From an archaeon (lineage in GTDB: Archaea; Nanobdellota; Nanobdellia; Woesearchaeales; UBA9642), in assembly GCA_020057295.1 (NCBI GenBank), contig JAGVGF010000005.1, positions 1 to 64,000 on the forward strand: 64,000 nucleotides of DNA. The letters are read 5' to 3'. Shown in pieces: positions 33,514-41,701 of this stretch; position 1 is the stretch's first letter; every line of letters starts with the position of its first letter. Under the pieces are notes generated by a model. That model did no database searches, was not told the origin of the DNA, and worked only from the letters and a program-made list of their open reading frames with translations. The position numbers and the translations under genes were made by a program.

Positions 33514-33972
33514 TTATTCTTTTTCAGCTACAAAATTTACTTTTATAGTTCCTTTAGCTGTTTGAACCTTTTCAATTGCAGACTTAGTTGCAAAATCTGT
33601 GGTTATATTGTAAACTTTAGTAACAATGCCTGATCCTAACAATTTATTACAGCCTAAGTCTTTCAAGTTTATATGATACACATTACCTTCCTTTCTTGCT
33701 TTTCCTTCTTTAATTAAAAGGTCTAAGTGTGTTTCTATATAGAATAAATTAGTATACTTTATTTTTACAGTATTTTTTGAATCGAAACCATGTCTACCAA
33801 AATATTTTGTATCTTTCCATATCATTGTCTTCTTTTGGTCTGCTTTCTTTCCAGTACCAGCCATTCCGACACCGCCCTGATGGCCTGATCCTCTATGCTT
33901 CTTCTTACTACCGTAACCGTGAGTGTGATGTCCTCTTAATTTGATTGCTTTTTTTCTTTTGTTTAATGACAT
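33514..33972 (-). CDS. rpl15: Ribosomal protein uL15
   Basis: 152-aa large-subunit protein binding 23S rRNA near the central protuberance. RGHHTHGYGSKKKHRGSGHQGG is the basic Gly-rich N-terminal arm of archaeal L15, followed by GMAGTGKKADQK and the globular C-terminus (LGSGIVTKVYNITTDFAT). Last gene of the cluster; secY, which usually follows in archaea, is absent and the next gene converges. Shine-Dalgarno GAGGTCAC. Confidence 0.95.
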   Translation of the reverse strand: MSLNKRKKAIKLRGHHTHGYGSKKKHRGSGHQGGVGMAGTGKKADQKKTMIWKDTKYFGRHGFDSKNTVKIKYTNLFYIETHLDLLIKEGKARKEGNVYHINLKDLGCNKLLGSGIVTKVYNITTDFATKSAIEKVQTAKGTIKVNFVAEKE

Positions 33973-34021
33973 TTTGTGACCTCAATAAATATTATTTGTT
34001 AATAGCATTCTAAACATTGAA

Positions 34022-34390
34022 TTATATCATCTTTTTTAATAAGATATTTATCTTTTCCTTCCTGTATCCTAATGCGCCTTTATCACTGAATGGATTTTTT
34101 ATGCCTCTTCGCTCAAAGCCGCCTCTTGGAGGATTTAAATGGAAATAGTTAACTGGCTTTCCTGCCTTAATCATACCACGTTTCTCAACTAATAATTTAT
34201 ATGTTTCATCATCAATTTCGCCGTATGTGGTATAATCTTTTATTTTGTCTAACATACCCATTAATGAATCTGTTTTTGGATATACTGAACATGTATGTTT
34301 CTTGTGTAGTTTCAACATTCTCATTGTTGATTCTATTGTACTCTTAACATCGTCTGTTCCCCTTATCCTGATAATTGCAATCTTAGTCAT
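34022..34390 (-). CDS. rpl30: Ribosomal protein uL30
   Basis: 122 aa. The N-terminal ferredoxin-like core (IAIIRIRGTDDVKSTIESTMRMLKLHKKHTC) is the universal L30 fold, and the C-terminal extension with FHLNPPRGGFERRGIKNPFSDKGALGYR is typical of archaeal/eukaryotic L30/L7. Somewhat shorter than the usual archaeal ~150 aa. Follows uS5 by 16 bp. Confidence 0.93.
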   Translation of the reverse strand: MTKIAIIRIRGTDDVKSTIESTMRMLKLHKKHTCSVYPKTDSLMGMLDKIKDYTTYGEIDDETYKLLVEKRGMIKAGKPVNYFHLNPPRGGFERRGIKNPFSDKGALGYRKEKINILLKKMI

Positions 34391-34405
34391 TTTTTACCTG
34401 CTATT

Positions 34406-35203
34406 TTACTCTTTTTTTTGTTCAGATTTTTTTGGTCCTGTGATTATGGACAATTGTTTTATATGCTTTTCCTGTATCTTTGTACTGTTTAATTTATTTA
34501 ATGCATCTTCTAATGCCTTAACTACATTAATCATGTTTCTTGATTGTCCTCTAATCTTTGACCATATATCTTGAATTCCTGCTAACTTTAACACTTTAGC
34601 TATTTCTTTTTGTGCTTTTAATCCAGTTCCTTTAGGTGCTGGTTTTAATTCGACAGTTACTGAACCACATTTTCCAATTACTGTAAATGGGATACTGTTT
34701 GGTTCTGTTCTTGCATCTGCCCATGATCCTGAACCTCTAACAACTCTGATTAATGATAATTTTGCTTTTCTAACTGCCTTTTCTCTTGCAGGGACTGTTT
34801 CTTTTGCTTTACCGAAACCAAGTCCTACATATCCGTCCTTGTTACCAACCACAGCATATGTTGAAAACTTAGGTTTATTACCTTCTTTAGTTTTTTTCTG
34901 TGTTTGTCTGAATACTCTTCTGGATCCTCCGCCGAATTTACCTTTGGATTGTCCGATCATTAACAAGTCTGATTCTATATCTGGTAATAACATATCAACT
35001 ATTTCTGGTTCTAATATAGGTTTACCAGTTGCTAAAACATCTTCCATTGAAGTGATTTGTCTAGACTTAACTTTTCTACCAAGATCTGTTTTTGGATGCC
35101 ATTTGTCTAAATTTGCACTCATCTTAACAGTCTCTATTTTATCTTCTTCAATAGGAACTATTAATACCTTCTCTGTTTCTTTTTCAATTGGTTGTGGTGA
35201 CAT
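34406..35203 (-). CDS. rps5: Ribosomal protein uS5
   Basis: About 265 aa decoding-fidelity protein of the small subunit. Central dsRBD-like region RVFRQTQKKTKEGNKPKFSTYAVVGNKDGYVGLGFGKAKE and C-terminal RGSGSWADARTEPNSIPFTVIGKCGSVTVELKPAPKGTGL, then KVLKLAGIQDIWSKIRGQSRN. Long N-terminal extension. The track opens with TTG at 35218; TGAGGATT there is the Shine-Dalgarno for ATG 35203. Confidence 0.95.
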   Translation of the reverse strand: MSPQPIEKETEKVLIVPIEEDKIETVKMSANLDKWHPKTDLGRKVKSRQITSMEDVLATGKPILEPEIVDMLLPDIESDLLMIGQSKGKFGGGSRRVFRQTQKKTKEGNKPKFSTYAVVGNKDGYVGLGFGKAKETVPAREKAVRKAKLSLIRVVRGSGSWADARTEPNSIPFTVIGKCGSVTVELKPAPKGTGLKAQKEIAKVLKLAGIQDIWSKIRGQSRNMINVVKALEDALNKLNSTKIQEKHIKQLSIITGPKKSEQKKE

Positions 35204-35246
35204 TTTATTAATCCTCAATTATTTTGATAATCTCTATAAACATAAT

Positions 35247-35777
35247 TTACTTTGATAATTTAGCTTTCAAATCAGCAAATGATTTCTCCATATCTGCTGG
35301 TGAAGTCTTAAACTGTTTACTGATTGCACCGTATGCAACAATATGTTTACCCATTATTCTATCTTCTGATGGGAAAATATCTTCTGATGCTGGAACTTCT
35401 AAACCGTTATCTCTTGCGCCTTTTAATGCAGCATATAATCTTGATGATGCTTTTGGTTGTAGACCAAAATCTGCTATTGCTTTCTTTACGCCCTTCTTCT
35501 TAGCTTTTTGTGCTGCAAGCATTCCTGTTAAATATGCTGCTGGAAGATTTCCTGTAGCATGTTTCCATCCTAATTTTTTTAATTCTGTACTGTTAACAGT
35601 TACGATTACTTTATCTCCTGCATCTGCATAATCTACAACTTGAACAATGATATTCTTGTTAGTTCGTCTTATAACTAATCTAGATATTCCACTAACTAAC
35701 ATCTTTAAACGTTTTTTATAGTCTGTTCGACCTTCAGTTTTTCGTCTGTATGCTGCAACTTTTATAGTATGTCTCAT
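35247..35777 (-). CDS. rpl18: Ribosomal protein uL18
   Basis: 176 aa 5S-rRNA-binding protein. RRKTEGRTDYKKRLKMLVSGISRLVIRRTNKNIIVQVVDYADAGDKV is the archaeal L18 signature, then GNLPAAYLTGMLAAQKAKKKGV and DNGLEVPASEDIFPSEDRIMGKHI. Shine-Dalgarno GTGATT. Lies between eL19 and uS5 as in other archaea. Confidence 0.95.
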   Translation of the reverse strand: MRHTIKVAAYRRKTEGRTDYKKRLKMLVSGISRLVIRRTNKNIIVQVVDYADAGDKVIVTVNSTELKKLGWKHATGNLPAAYLTGMLAAQKAKKKGVKKAIADFGLQPKASSRLYAALKGARDNGLEVPASEDIFPSEDRIMGKHIVAYGAISKQFKTSPADMEKSFADLKAKLSK

Positions 35778-35787
35778 TGTTAATCAC

Positions 35788-36312
35788 TTATTTGTTATTT
35801 ATTAATCTCTTTGATTTCTTTTCAGATTTTTCTTCGACATTAACTTTCTTTAATGCTTCTTTGTTTACGAATAATTCTTCGTGCTCTTCTAAGTATAATT
35901 TAATGTGTCTCTTACTTCTGAAATATCCGCCTTTACTCTTTAAGTATAATTCTCTGTATGCTAATCTTGTTATAATTCCTTTTTCTAATAATAATTTTAT
36001 GAATGCTCTTTGAACTCGTACTAGGCGCATCCAAGTTTGTTTAGGCTTAAATCGTGCACCAAACTTACCTTTCTTTGTACCTTCGCCTTTTCTTCGTCCT
36101 TTTCTTTTCTGCATTGCTAACTTTCTAGCATTTACTTTTGAAGTGAAATTTCCTGGCTTCTTACTGATTGCACCGTCACCAATTAATAACTTTAGATCTC
36201 TCTTAGTTATTGCTTGTTTAATATCTTCTAATCTATCATTATCAAATACTACTCTGTCCGGTCCACAATTCAATACTTGTGCTGCCAATCTTTTTTGAAC
36301 TTTTAAATCCAT
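35788..36312 (-). CDS. rpl19e: Ribosomal protein eL19
   Basis: About 174 aa archaeal/eukaryotic-specific protein. MDLKVQKRLAAQVLNCGPDRVVFDNDRLEDIKQAITKRDLKLLI, then the basic helix RKGRRKGEGTKKGKFGAR and KQTWMRLVRVQRAFIKLL. The track's MINM comes from reading GTGATT (Shine-Dalgarno) as codons; the ATG at 36312 gives the normal MDLK start. Confidence 0.95.
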   Translation of the reverse strand: MDLKVQKRLAAQVLNCGPDRVVFDNDRLEDIKQAITKRDLKLLIGDGAISKKPGNFTSKVNARKLAMQKRKGRRKGEGTKKGKFGARFKPKQTWMRLVRVQRAFIKLLLEKGIITRLAYRELYLKSKGGYFRSKRHIKLYLEEHEELFVNKEALKKVNVEEKSEKKSKRLINNK

Positions 36313-36364
36313 ATTAATCACTCGTTATATTGATAGTTATTTTATTTAATGTTATATTTTATTT

Positions 36365-36985
36365 TTAATTTTGACCATGTATGATTACATCATCTTTTAC
36401 TTTCTTCTCTTCGGCCTTTTGCTCATCTATCTCTTCAGGAGTTTCTACAGACTTATCCTTTTTCTCTTTGTCTTTCTCCTTCTTTTCTGCCTTCTTTAAT
36501 GAGTCTTCTATTGTCTTTTTCTTCTTTTCTGTCTTTTGTTCTTTATCCTTCTTTTTATCTTCTGCTACCTTAGCAACCTTTGCCTTGAACTTATCGACTT
36601 TGATATTTAATACTTGTAATTTTAATGTTTCAGCTTTATTGACTATTTCTAATCTTTTCTTATTGCCTACTGTTGCTGCAATCATTACACCTTGACTTGC
36701 TGGTTTGATTGTTTCTAATTCTTTAACGTTATGAATCATTACAACTTCTAATCCTTTTTGGTGTAAACCTCGAACTTCTACTGGACTTCTCCATCCTTGT
36801 TTTACTCTTCGAGCGTAACCTTTGAATTGGTGTCGCATCTTACTCTGTAAACCAGTTGGTCTTCTCCAATGATCTCCGATTCTCTTCTTCTTGTGGAAGT
36901 CTTGCTGCTTAAACTCTGGTTTCTTATCTTTTATTGTCTTTCGGACTTCGAGTAGTTTCTTTTTGTCGCTTTTCTTTTCGGTCAT
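36365..36985 (-). CDS. rpl32e: Ribosomal protein eL32 with long charged C-terminal tail
   Basis: 206 aa. Residues 1-130 are L32e (HWRRPTGLQSKMRHQFKGYARRVKQGWRSPVEVRGLHQKGLEVVMI, AATVGNKKRLEIV). Residues ~140-206 are a Lys/Glu/Asp-rich tail (KKKKTIEDSLKKAEKKEKDK) that seems to be lineage-specific and is probably disordered. Such Lys/Glu tails recur in uS3 and the ABC ATPase of this window. Shine-Dalgarno AAGGTG. Confidence 0.94.
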   Translation of the reverse strand: MTEKKSDKKKLLEVRKTIKDKKPEFKQQDFHKKKRIGDHWRRPTGLQSKMRHQFKGYARRVKQGWRSPVEVRGLHQKGLEVVMIHNVKELETIKPASQGVMIAATVGNKKRLEIVNKAETLKLQVLNIKVDKFKAKVAKVAEDKKKDKEQKTEKKKKTIEDSLKKAEKKEKDKEKKDKSVETPEEIDEQKAEEKKVKDDVIIHGQN

Positions 36986-37005
36986 TTTACACCTTGAATA
37001 TAATC

Positions 37006-37554
37006 TTATTTCATATCTACGCCATCTTTGTTAGTGATATATATTCCATCTTGAAATATTCTTCTATCAAAGTTTGGTCTTCTTGTTATTTGTTCTATTG
37101 CAGCTGCTGTTTGTGCTGCTAATTCTTTATTAGGACTTGTAACTGTGATATCTGGTTCTTTTACAACAACATCAACGCCAGGTTTTATCTTTAATGTTCT
37201 TGGAACTGTTTCTCCCATATAATTTTTTACTTCTAACACACTATTTTTATATGTTATTTTCATTGGGAAGTGTCCTGAACATATTTTTAATTTGTATACA
37301 CAAGTATTTAGTACTCCTTTGAACATATTCTTTAAGTGTGCTTCTGTACTGAATATCGCTGCTTTTTCTCTTTTGGAAGGTTTTAGTGCAACAAATACTA
37401 TGTTGTTTCCTTCCTTAGTTATTTGAATTTTTGGAAATATGAAACTTCTCTTTACTTCTCCTTTAGGACCTTTAACAGTAAATAAGCCTGCATGTATATC
37501 TACAGCGACCTTTTCAGGAATTTCTATTTCATATTTCATTTGATCTGCTTTCAT
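37006..37554 (-). CDS. rpl6: Ribosomal protein uL6
   Basis: 182 aa with the duplicated L6 fold. VAVDIHAGLFTVKGPKGEVKRSF, HLKNMFKGVLNTCVYKLKICSGHFPM, YMGETVPRTLKI, then VTSPNKELAAQTAAAIEQIT and FDRRIFQDGIYITNK. Located near the sarcin-ricin loop. Start supported by GTGAT upstream of ATG 37554. Confidence 0.95.
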   Translation of the reverse strand: MKADQMKYEIEIPEKVAVDIHAGLFTVKGPKGEVKRSFIFPKIQITKEGNNIVFVALKPSKREKAAIFSTEAHLKNMFKGVLNTCVYKLKICSGHFPMKITYKNSVLEVKNYMGETVPRTLKIKPGVDVVVKEPDITVTSPNKELAAQTAAAIEQITRRPNFDRRIFQDGIYITNKDGVDMK

Positions 37555-37590
37555 TGTATCACTTTGTTAATTAATAATCATAATTTAATT

Positions 37591-37980
37591 TTAGTAACAG
37601 TAACAAACTAATCTTCCGCCTAAGTTCTTTTCCTTAGCCTGAATGTGTGTCATTAATCCTTGCGATGTTGATATAATCATTATACCGAAATCTTTTGCTG
37701 GTAAGTATCTCTTCTCGAATTTTTCGTAATCATCCTTTTTAACATTGAATCTTGGCTTGATTACTCCGACCTTGTTGATTGCACCGATTAATTGTATTGA
37801 TAATAATTTTCCTTTGCCATCTTCAATCTCTTTATATTCTCCTAGATACATTTGTTCATTAAGTATTGTTAATACTTGTCTGATGAATTTTGAATTGTTA
37901 CCTACTACAATCTCTTTTCTTCCTAACTTTTCATGATTGTTTACGTAAGACAATACGTTTGCTAATGGGTCATTTAACAT
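37591..37980 (-). CDS. rps8: Ribosomal protein uS8
   Basis: About 129 aa 16S rRNA-binding assembly protein. MLNDPLANVLSYVNNHEKLGRKEIVV, LLSIQLIGAINKVGVIKPRF and DFGIMIISTSQGLMTHIQAKEKNLGGRLVCYCY fit archaeal S8. The track start 37989 reads the Shine-Dalgarno AGGTGTATAAA as MYK; ATG 37980 matches the usual MLND start and length. Confidence 0.95.
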   Translation of the reverse strand: MLNDPLANVLSYVNNHEKLGRKEIVVGNNSKFIRQVLTILNEQMYLGEYKEIEDGKGKLLSIQLIGAINKVGVIKPRFNVKKDDYEKFEKRYLPAKDFGIMIISTSQGLMTHIQAKEKNLGGRLVCYCY

Positions 37981-37993
37981 TTTATACACCTAA

Positions 37994-38224
37994 TTAATTA
38001 TATTTTTTGAATCCTATTTTTGTAGCTATATCTCTAAAGCAGTGTCTGCATAAATTTATGCCGTACTTGCTGATATGTGCTCCTGTTCTGCCGCATCTCT
38101 TACACTTCTTGTTCAATGCACCACCAGTTCTAATCTTTGGTACACTGTACTTTGTATGTTTTGCAAGCTTTCCAGGTTTTGATTGTAATTGTTTTAATAC
38201 TTTAGTATGATCTGTAGTAGTCAT
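37994..38224 (-). CDS. rps14: Ribosomal protein uS14 (zinc-binding)
   Basis: 76 aa. The four-cysteine zinc ribbon [22 protein letters not shown] and the end [14 protein letters not shown] are S14. The N-terminal extension (~25 residues) is longer than in many archaeal S14 proteins of about 50-60 aa. Separated from uL5 by one base. Confidence 0.94.
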   Translation of the reverse strand: MTTTDHTKVLKQLQSKPGKLAKHTKYSVPKIRTGGALNKKCKRCGRTGAHISKYGINLCRHCFRDIATKIGFKKYN

Positions 38225-38225
38225 T

Positions 38226-38759
38226 TTATTCCTCGTCCTCGACAGCGAATATTGCTCCGAATTTTTCTTTCATATAATTCATTGCGTCTTGCTGTGATAT
38301 CCTGTGATTTATTGGGATAACTCTTTTCAATACTTTTCTTATCTTGATTCTGTAACCTGCTCTTTCTAGAGTTATTGAGCATTGTAGACCCATTGATCCT
38401 ATATCTGGATCGTATCTTGCATCTTTAATGTCAATATATTCTTTTATTCCGAATGAAACATTTCCATTAGCATCAAAATTGTTTGGTGCTAATTTGTTGT
38501 CTTTAGAGTATAATAATTTAGGTATTAATGCTAATGCCTTATCTTTTCTTAATGTAACCTTAACACCAATTGGTAATCCTGGTCTTAATCCCCATGCTGC
38601 GATTCTTTTCTGAGTTATAGTTCTTATTGGCGATACGCCGGTTATAGTTCCTAATAACTTTTGAGCTTTCTCTAAAGCAACTTGGTCTTTTCCAGTACCA
38701 ATATTTAGAGTTAACTTCTGTACTCGAATTTCTCGCATCGGATTTGTTTCTTTTGTCAT
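38226..38759 (-). CDS. rpl5: Ribosomal protein uL5
   Basis: About 177 aa, binds 5S rRNA with uL18. [51 protein letters not shown], then [21 protein letters not shown]. Track start 38768 (MIKM) is replaced by ATG 38759, whose TGATT preceding sequence resembles the local GTGATT ribosome-binding sites. Confidence 0.95.
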   Translation of the reverse strand: MTKETNPMREIRVQKLTLNIGTGKDQVALEKAQKLLGTITGVSPIRTITQKRIAAWGLRPGLPIGVKVTLRKDKALALIPKLLYSKDNKLAPNNFDANGNVSFGIKEYIDIKDARYDPDIGSMGLQCSITLERAGYRIKIRKVLKRVIPINHRISQQDAMNYMKEKFGAIFAVEDEE

Positions 38760-38786
38760 TTTAATCATTGAATATAATTATATTTT

Positions 38787-39476
38787 TTATAAGTTCATTT
38801 TTAATAAAGGATTTTCCTTACCGATTACTAGTGCATATTCTTTACTAGTCTCGAATTTTTCGTCCTTTGCTTTAACAATCATCGAGTCTTTCTTGATTTC
38901 TTCTATCTTTCCGACTTTTCCTATGTGTTTACCTTGATACAATACTACTATTGCACCTTTTTCGAATGCTAAATGTTCTTTAACAATCTGATCAGGAAGA
39001 GTTAATAATAATGAATCCTTGACTTTGTAGTGATGTTTATCGAATAAAACGTTTCTTCCATCAAGTAAATTTAGTTGTACTTTTCCTTTAACAAATGTCT
39101 TACCAACTATTTTTACAAGTTTTAACAATGATTCCTCTTTAGTTATTGTTGCTAATTTTAATATTCCATCAGTATCAATTATTAATCTGTAATATGTTCC
39201 TAATTTTGGGAATGATACTACATCAGTGAAACATACTGGATATTTGTACGAGTCAACTTTTTTGCCGTTAACAAGTATCTCTTCACTTAATACTAAATGT
39301 TTAACTTCTTTGATTGTGCTTGCTAATTTTAATTCATATTTTAATATGTTCGATAATGGTAGTGTTAAATTCTTTGACATACCACCAGGATTGCTTCTCG
39401 TAATGAAAGTTATTCCTCTACGTTGAATCTTCCAAGTTTTTGGTGCGTTTAATCGAAATAAATGTCTTTTAACCAT
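38787..39476 (-). CDS. rps4e: Ribosomal protein eS4
   Basis: 229 aa archaeal/eukaryotic S4e. RLNAPKTWKIQRRGITFITRSNPG, S4-like RNA-binding VKHLVLSEEILVNGKKVDSYKYPV, then central and KOW-like parts (HKYKV-type KHHYKVKDSLLLTLPD, GAIVVLYQGKHIGKVGKIEEI). Order between uL24 and uL5 is the archaeal pattern. Shine-Dalgarno AAGGAG. Confidence 0.95.
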   Translation of the reverse strand: MVKRHLFRLNAPKTWKIQRRGITFITRSNPGGMSKNLTLPLSNILKYELKLASTIKEVKHLVLSEEILVNGKKVDSYKYPVCFTDVVSFPKLGTYYRLIIDTDGILKLATITKEESLLKLVKIVGKTFVKGKVQLNLLDGRNVLFDKHHYKVKDSLLLTLPDQIVKEHLAFEKGAIVVLYQGKHIGKVGKIEEIKKDSMIVKAKDEKFETSKEYALVIGKENPLLKMNL

Positions 39477-39487
39477 TTTAATACTCC

Positions 39488-39982
39488 TTATTTAGTGACC
39501 TTTTTAGCAGGTTTCTTTTCAACAGTGTCTTTTGATTCTGTCTTAACCTTTGCTACTTTTGGTGCAACAGGTTTTGATTCTGATTTTACTTTAACAACTT
39601 TTTCAGTAGTTGTTTTCTTTTCAGGCATTCTCTTCTTATCATCAAGATTTAATTCAACAAGTAAAAGATTTGATGGATCAATAGGATATCTTGCTTTTGA
39701 ACCGTCTCTTTTAACATGCTCTATCTTTGAAATGTAAACTTTTAAGTGCTTCATATTTACTTCTTCAATTTTTCCTTCTTGTCTCTTGAATTGTCCACGC
39801 ATTATCCTGACCTTATCTCCTGTTCTTACTCTTAATGCTCTTATACCATATTTTGTTCGTAATTCTTTTGATAAATGTACATTCATGAAATTTCCTCTTA
39901 AATGTAGAGGAGCATTGAATCTAAATTTCCTTTGCTTGTTTGGTTTCTTGCTTGATACCCAATTTGGTGAAAATGTTTTCAT
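39488..39982 (-). CDS. rpl24: Ribosomal protein uL24
   Basis: 164 aa. RKFRFNAPLHLRGNFMNVHLSKELRTKYGIRALRVRTGDKVRIMRGQFKRQEGKIEEVNM is archaeal L24 with its KOW motif. After residue ~115 comes a Lys/Glu/Val tail (KKTTTEKVVKVKSESKPV), probably disordered. Shine-Dalgarno AAGGTAT. Confidence 0.95.
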   Translation of the reverse strand: MKTFSPNWVSSKKPNKQRKFRFNAPLHLRGNFMNVHLSKELRTKYGIRALRVRTGDKVRIMRGQFKRQEGKIEEVNMKHLKVYISKIEHVKRDGSKARYPIDPSNLLLVELNLDDKKRMPEKKTTTEKVVKVKSESKPVAPKVAKVKTESKDTVEKKPAKKVTK

Positions 39983-40021
39983 GTTATACCTTGTGTTTTA
40001 CTTTTATTTTTTGAATGTTAT

Positions 40022-40423
40022 TTATACAATCATACTCGCAATCTTTGCAACTGCTGGCCATCTGTCAGCAACTTCTTTTGCAATTGGTCCTTTGAATATT
40101 GTTCCTTTAGGATTTCCTTTTTCATCTTTTAATACAACAACTGCGTTGTCTTCGAATTTGATTCTCATGCCATTGCTTCTTCTGTATTCTTTCTTTTGTC
40201 TTACAACAATAGCGTATACGACTTGTTTTCTCATCTCAGGTTTACCACGCTTTACAGCAGCCATTACTAAATCTCCCACGCCTGCTCCTGGCTTTTGACC
40301 CTTGACAGTTTTATGACCAAATACAGCAAATATTCTTACAATCTTTGCACCACTATTATCACAACTATTTACTTCTGAACCTACTGGTAAAGATTTTACA
40401 ATGTTTGCTTTTAATCCTTTCAT
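40022..40423 (-). CDS. rpl14: Ribosomal protein uL14
   Basis: 133 aa, part of bridge B8 in the ribosome. SEVNSCDNSGAKIVRIFAVFGHKTVKG, GVGDLVMAAVKRGKPEMRKQVVYAIVVRQKKEYRRSNGMRIKFEDNAVVVL and GTIFKGPIAKEVADRWPAVAKIASMIV. Complete and of normal length. Shine-Dalgarno GAGTGATT. Confidence 0.97.
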   Translation of the reverse strand: MKGLKANIVKSLPVGSEVNSCDNSGAKIVRIFAVFGHKTVKGQKPGAGVGDLVMAAVKRGKPEMRKQVVYAIVVRQKKEYRRSNGMRIKFEDNAVVVLKDEKGNPKGTIFKGPIAKEVADRWPAVAKIASMIV

Positions 40424-40439
40424 TTTTAATCACTCAATT

Positions 40440-40793
40440 TTAATTAGTATATTTTTTTACTATTTCAATAACTACGAAATTTTTAGTCTTTGATAAAGGT
40501 CTTGTTTCTGCAATTCTTACAGTGTCTCCTTCTTTTGCATCAATACTTTCTGGATTGTGAGCTTTGACTCGTGTTCTTCTCATTTCGAATCTTTCGTATT
40601 TCTTAACGAATTTTCTACGAGGCCACTCTACTGTAACAGTTTTCTGCATTTTTGCACTCTTAACTACGCCAGTGAATATTCTACCACGTACTTTGACCAT
40701 TCCATGGAATGGATCCTTAGGATCTACACTCTTAGGTGTCTTTTCAGGCTTCTTTGTTTCGATGCCTATATTTTTTATTTCAGTTTTTGCCAT
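40440..40793 (-). CDS. rps17: Ribosomal protein uS17
   Basis: 117 aa. OB-fold core PFHGMVKVRGRIFTGVVKSAKMQKTVTVEWPRRKFVKKYERFEMRRTRVKAHNPESIDAKEGDTVRIAETRPLSKTKNFVVIE, with a short N-terminal extension typical of archaea. Shine-Dalgarno AAAGGTC. Confidence 0.96.
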   Translation of the reverse strand: MAKTEIKNIGIETKKPEKTPKSVDPKDPFHGMVKVRGRIFTGVVKSAKMQKTVTVEWPRRKFVKKYERFEMRRTRVKAHNPESIDAKEGDTVRIAETRPLSKTKNFVVIEIVKKYTN

Positions 40794-40802
40794 TTTTGAC
40801 CT

Positions 40803-41066
40803 TTAATCTTTTAATTTTGATTTTATTCTATCTTCAGGTTTCTTCGCAATCTTGTTTCCATCGACTAAGAGGTTTCCGATTTTGAATACGTTGCCTTTTT
40901 TGAATATTATTTTGAATTCTTTGAAATTTTTCTTGTTCACTAAAATTTTTAGCGAATCACGAGTTTCATCAACAATTTTTCCAGTTAAACCTTCAAGTTG
41001 CCGACTATTGGAACGTACTATTTCAACTTGTTCGCCGATGAATTCATCTCGTATAGTCTTTATCAT
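40803..41066 (-). CDS. rnp1: Ribonuclease P protein component 1 (Rnp1/Pop4)
   Basis: 87 aa. Sm-like barrel protein that stabilises the RNase P RNA specificity region with its partners. Visible pattern IRDEFIGEQVEIVRSNSRQLEGLTGKIVDETRDSL and KGNVFKIGNLLVDGNKIAKKPEDRIK. Position between uS17 and SUI1/uL29 is the conserved archaeal location. Confidence 0.93.
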   Translation of the reverse strand: MIKTIRDEFIGEQVEIVRSNSRQLEGLTGKIVDETRDSLKILVNKKNFKEFKIIFKKGNVFKIGNLLVDGNKIAKKPEDRIKSKLKD

Positions 41067-41092
41067 ATTGTTTTTTTGCCAAACAGTTTTTT

Positions 41093-41407
41093 TTACTTAT
41101 TTTTTAATTCAATAGTTTCAGGTGCAAAGCCAATTTCTATAAGTGCTTCTTGAACTTTCGTTATATGATTTCCCTGCAGTTCAACATATCCGTCTTTTGC
41201 AGTTCCGCCACATGCGAATTTATTCTTTAACTTCTTTGCTACATCTTTGATATCGATTTCGTTAGTATCGATACCCTCGATCATTGTGTACTGTTTTCCG
41301 AATTTCTTCTTCACTAACTTGACAACAATCTTTTGGCTCTCCCTAGCTATTTGCTCACAAACACATAACTCTTTTGGCAAACCACAAACGTTGCATATAT
41401 TAGTCAT
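41093..41407 (-). CDS. Translation initiation factor aIF1 (SUI1)
   Basis: 104 aa. A small zinc-ribbon-like start (CNVCGLPKELCVCEQ) is followed by the SUI1 fold: KKFGKQYTMIEGIDTNEIDIKDVAKKLKNKFACGGTAKDGYVELQGNH. aIF1 monitors start-codon selection on the small subunit. Location in the ribosomal cluster next to rnp1 and uL29 is typical. Confidence 0.94.
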   Translation of the reverse strand: MTNICNVCGLPKELCVCEQIARESQKIVVKLVKKKFGKQYTMIEGIDTNEIDIKDVAKKLKNKFACGGTAKDGYVELQGNHITKVQEALIEIGFAPETIELKNK

Positions 41408-41458
41408 TTTTGTTTTTTATTTTTTTGAATATTATTTTTATTATTTATCTACAAGAGT

Positions 41459-41692
41459 TTACAAGCTCTTATAATTCTTTGTACGTAATTCCTTGACCTT
41501 CTTTTCAAAATTTTGTTGCTTTAATGTTTCTACTTTTGCTACTGTTCTCTTAATATCACGTATCTGTTTAGTATTCTTTGGTGTTGTTCCTACAGCGATT
41601 TGAGCGTTTAGTTTCATTAATTCTGTTCTTAATTCAACTATCTTTTTCTCAAGTTCTTCTTTAGGCATCTTTTTTATATCGTTGAATTTCAT
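41459..41692 (-). CDS. rpl29: Ribosomal protein uL29
   Basis: About 77 aa helical hairpin at the polypeptide exit. MKFNDIKKMPKEELEKKIVELRTELMKLNAQIAVGTTPKNTKQIRDIKRTVAKVET. Track start 41701 uses a GTG that is part of the GTGATACTA Shine-Dalgarno; ATG 41692 gives the normal start. Confidence 0.94.
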   Translation of the reverse strand: MKFNDIKKMPKEELEKKIVELRTELMKLNAQIAVGTTPKNTKQIRDIKRTVAKVETLKQQNFEKKVKELRTKNYKSL

Positions 41693-41701
41693 TAGTATCA
41701 C

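Noticed and set aside
34245-34574. Plus-strand ORFs opposite the ribosomal cluster (e.g. 109 aa here, 104 aa at 36381, 170 aa at 39786)
   Set aside because: Antisense shadows of ribosomal protein genes, dominated by Ser/Phe/Leu from Lys/Glu-rich codons.
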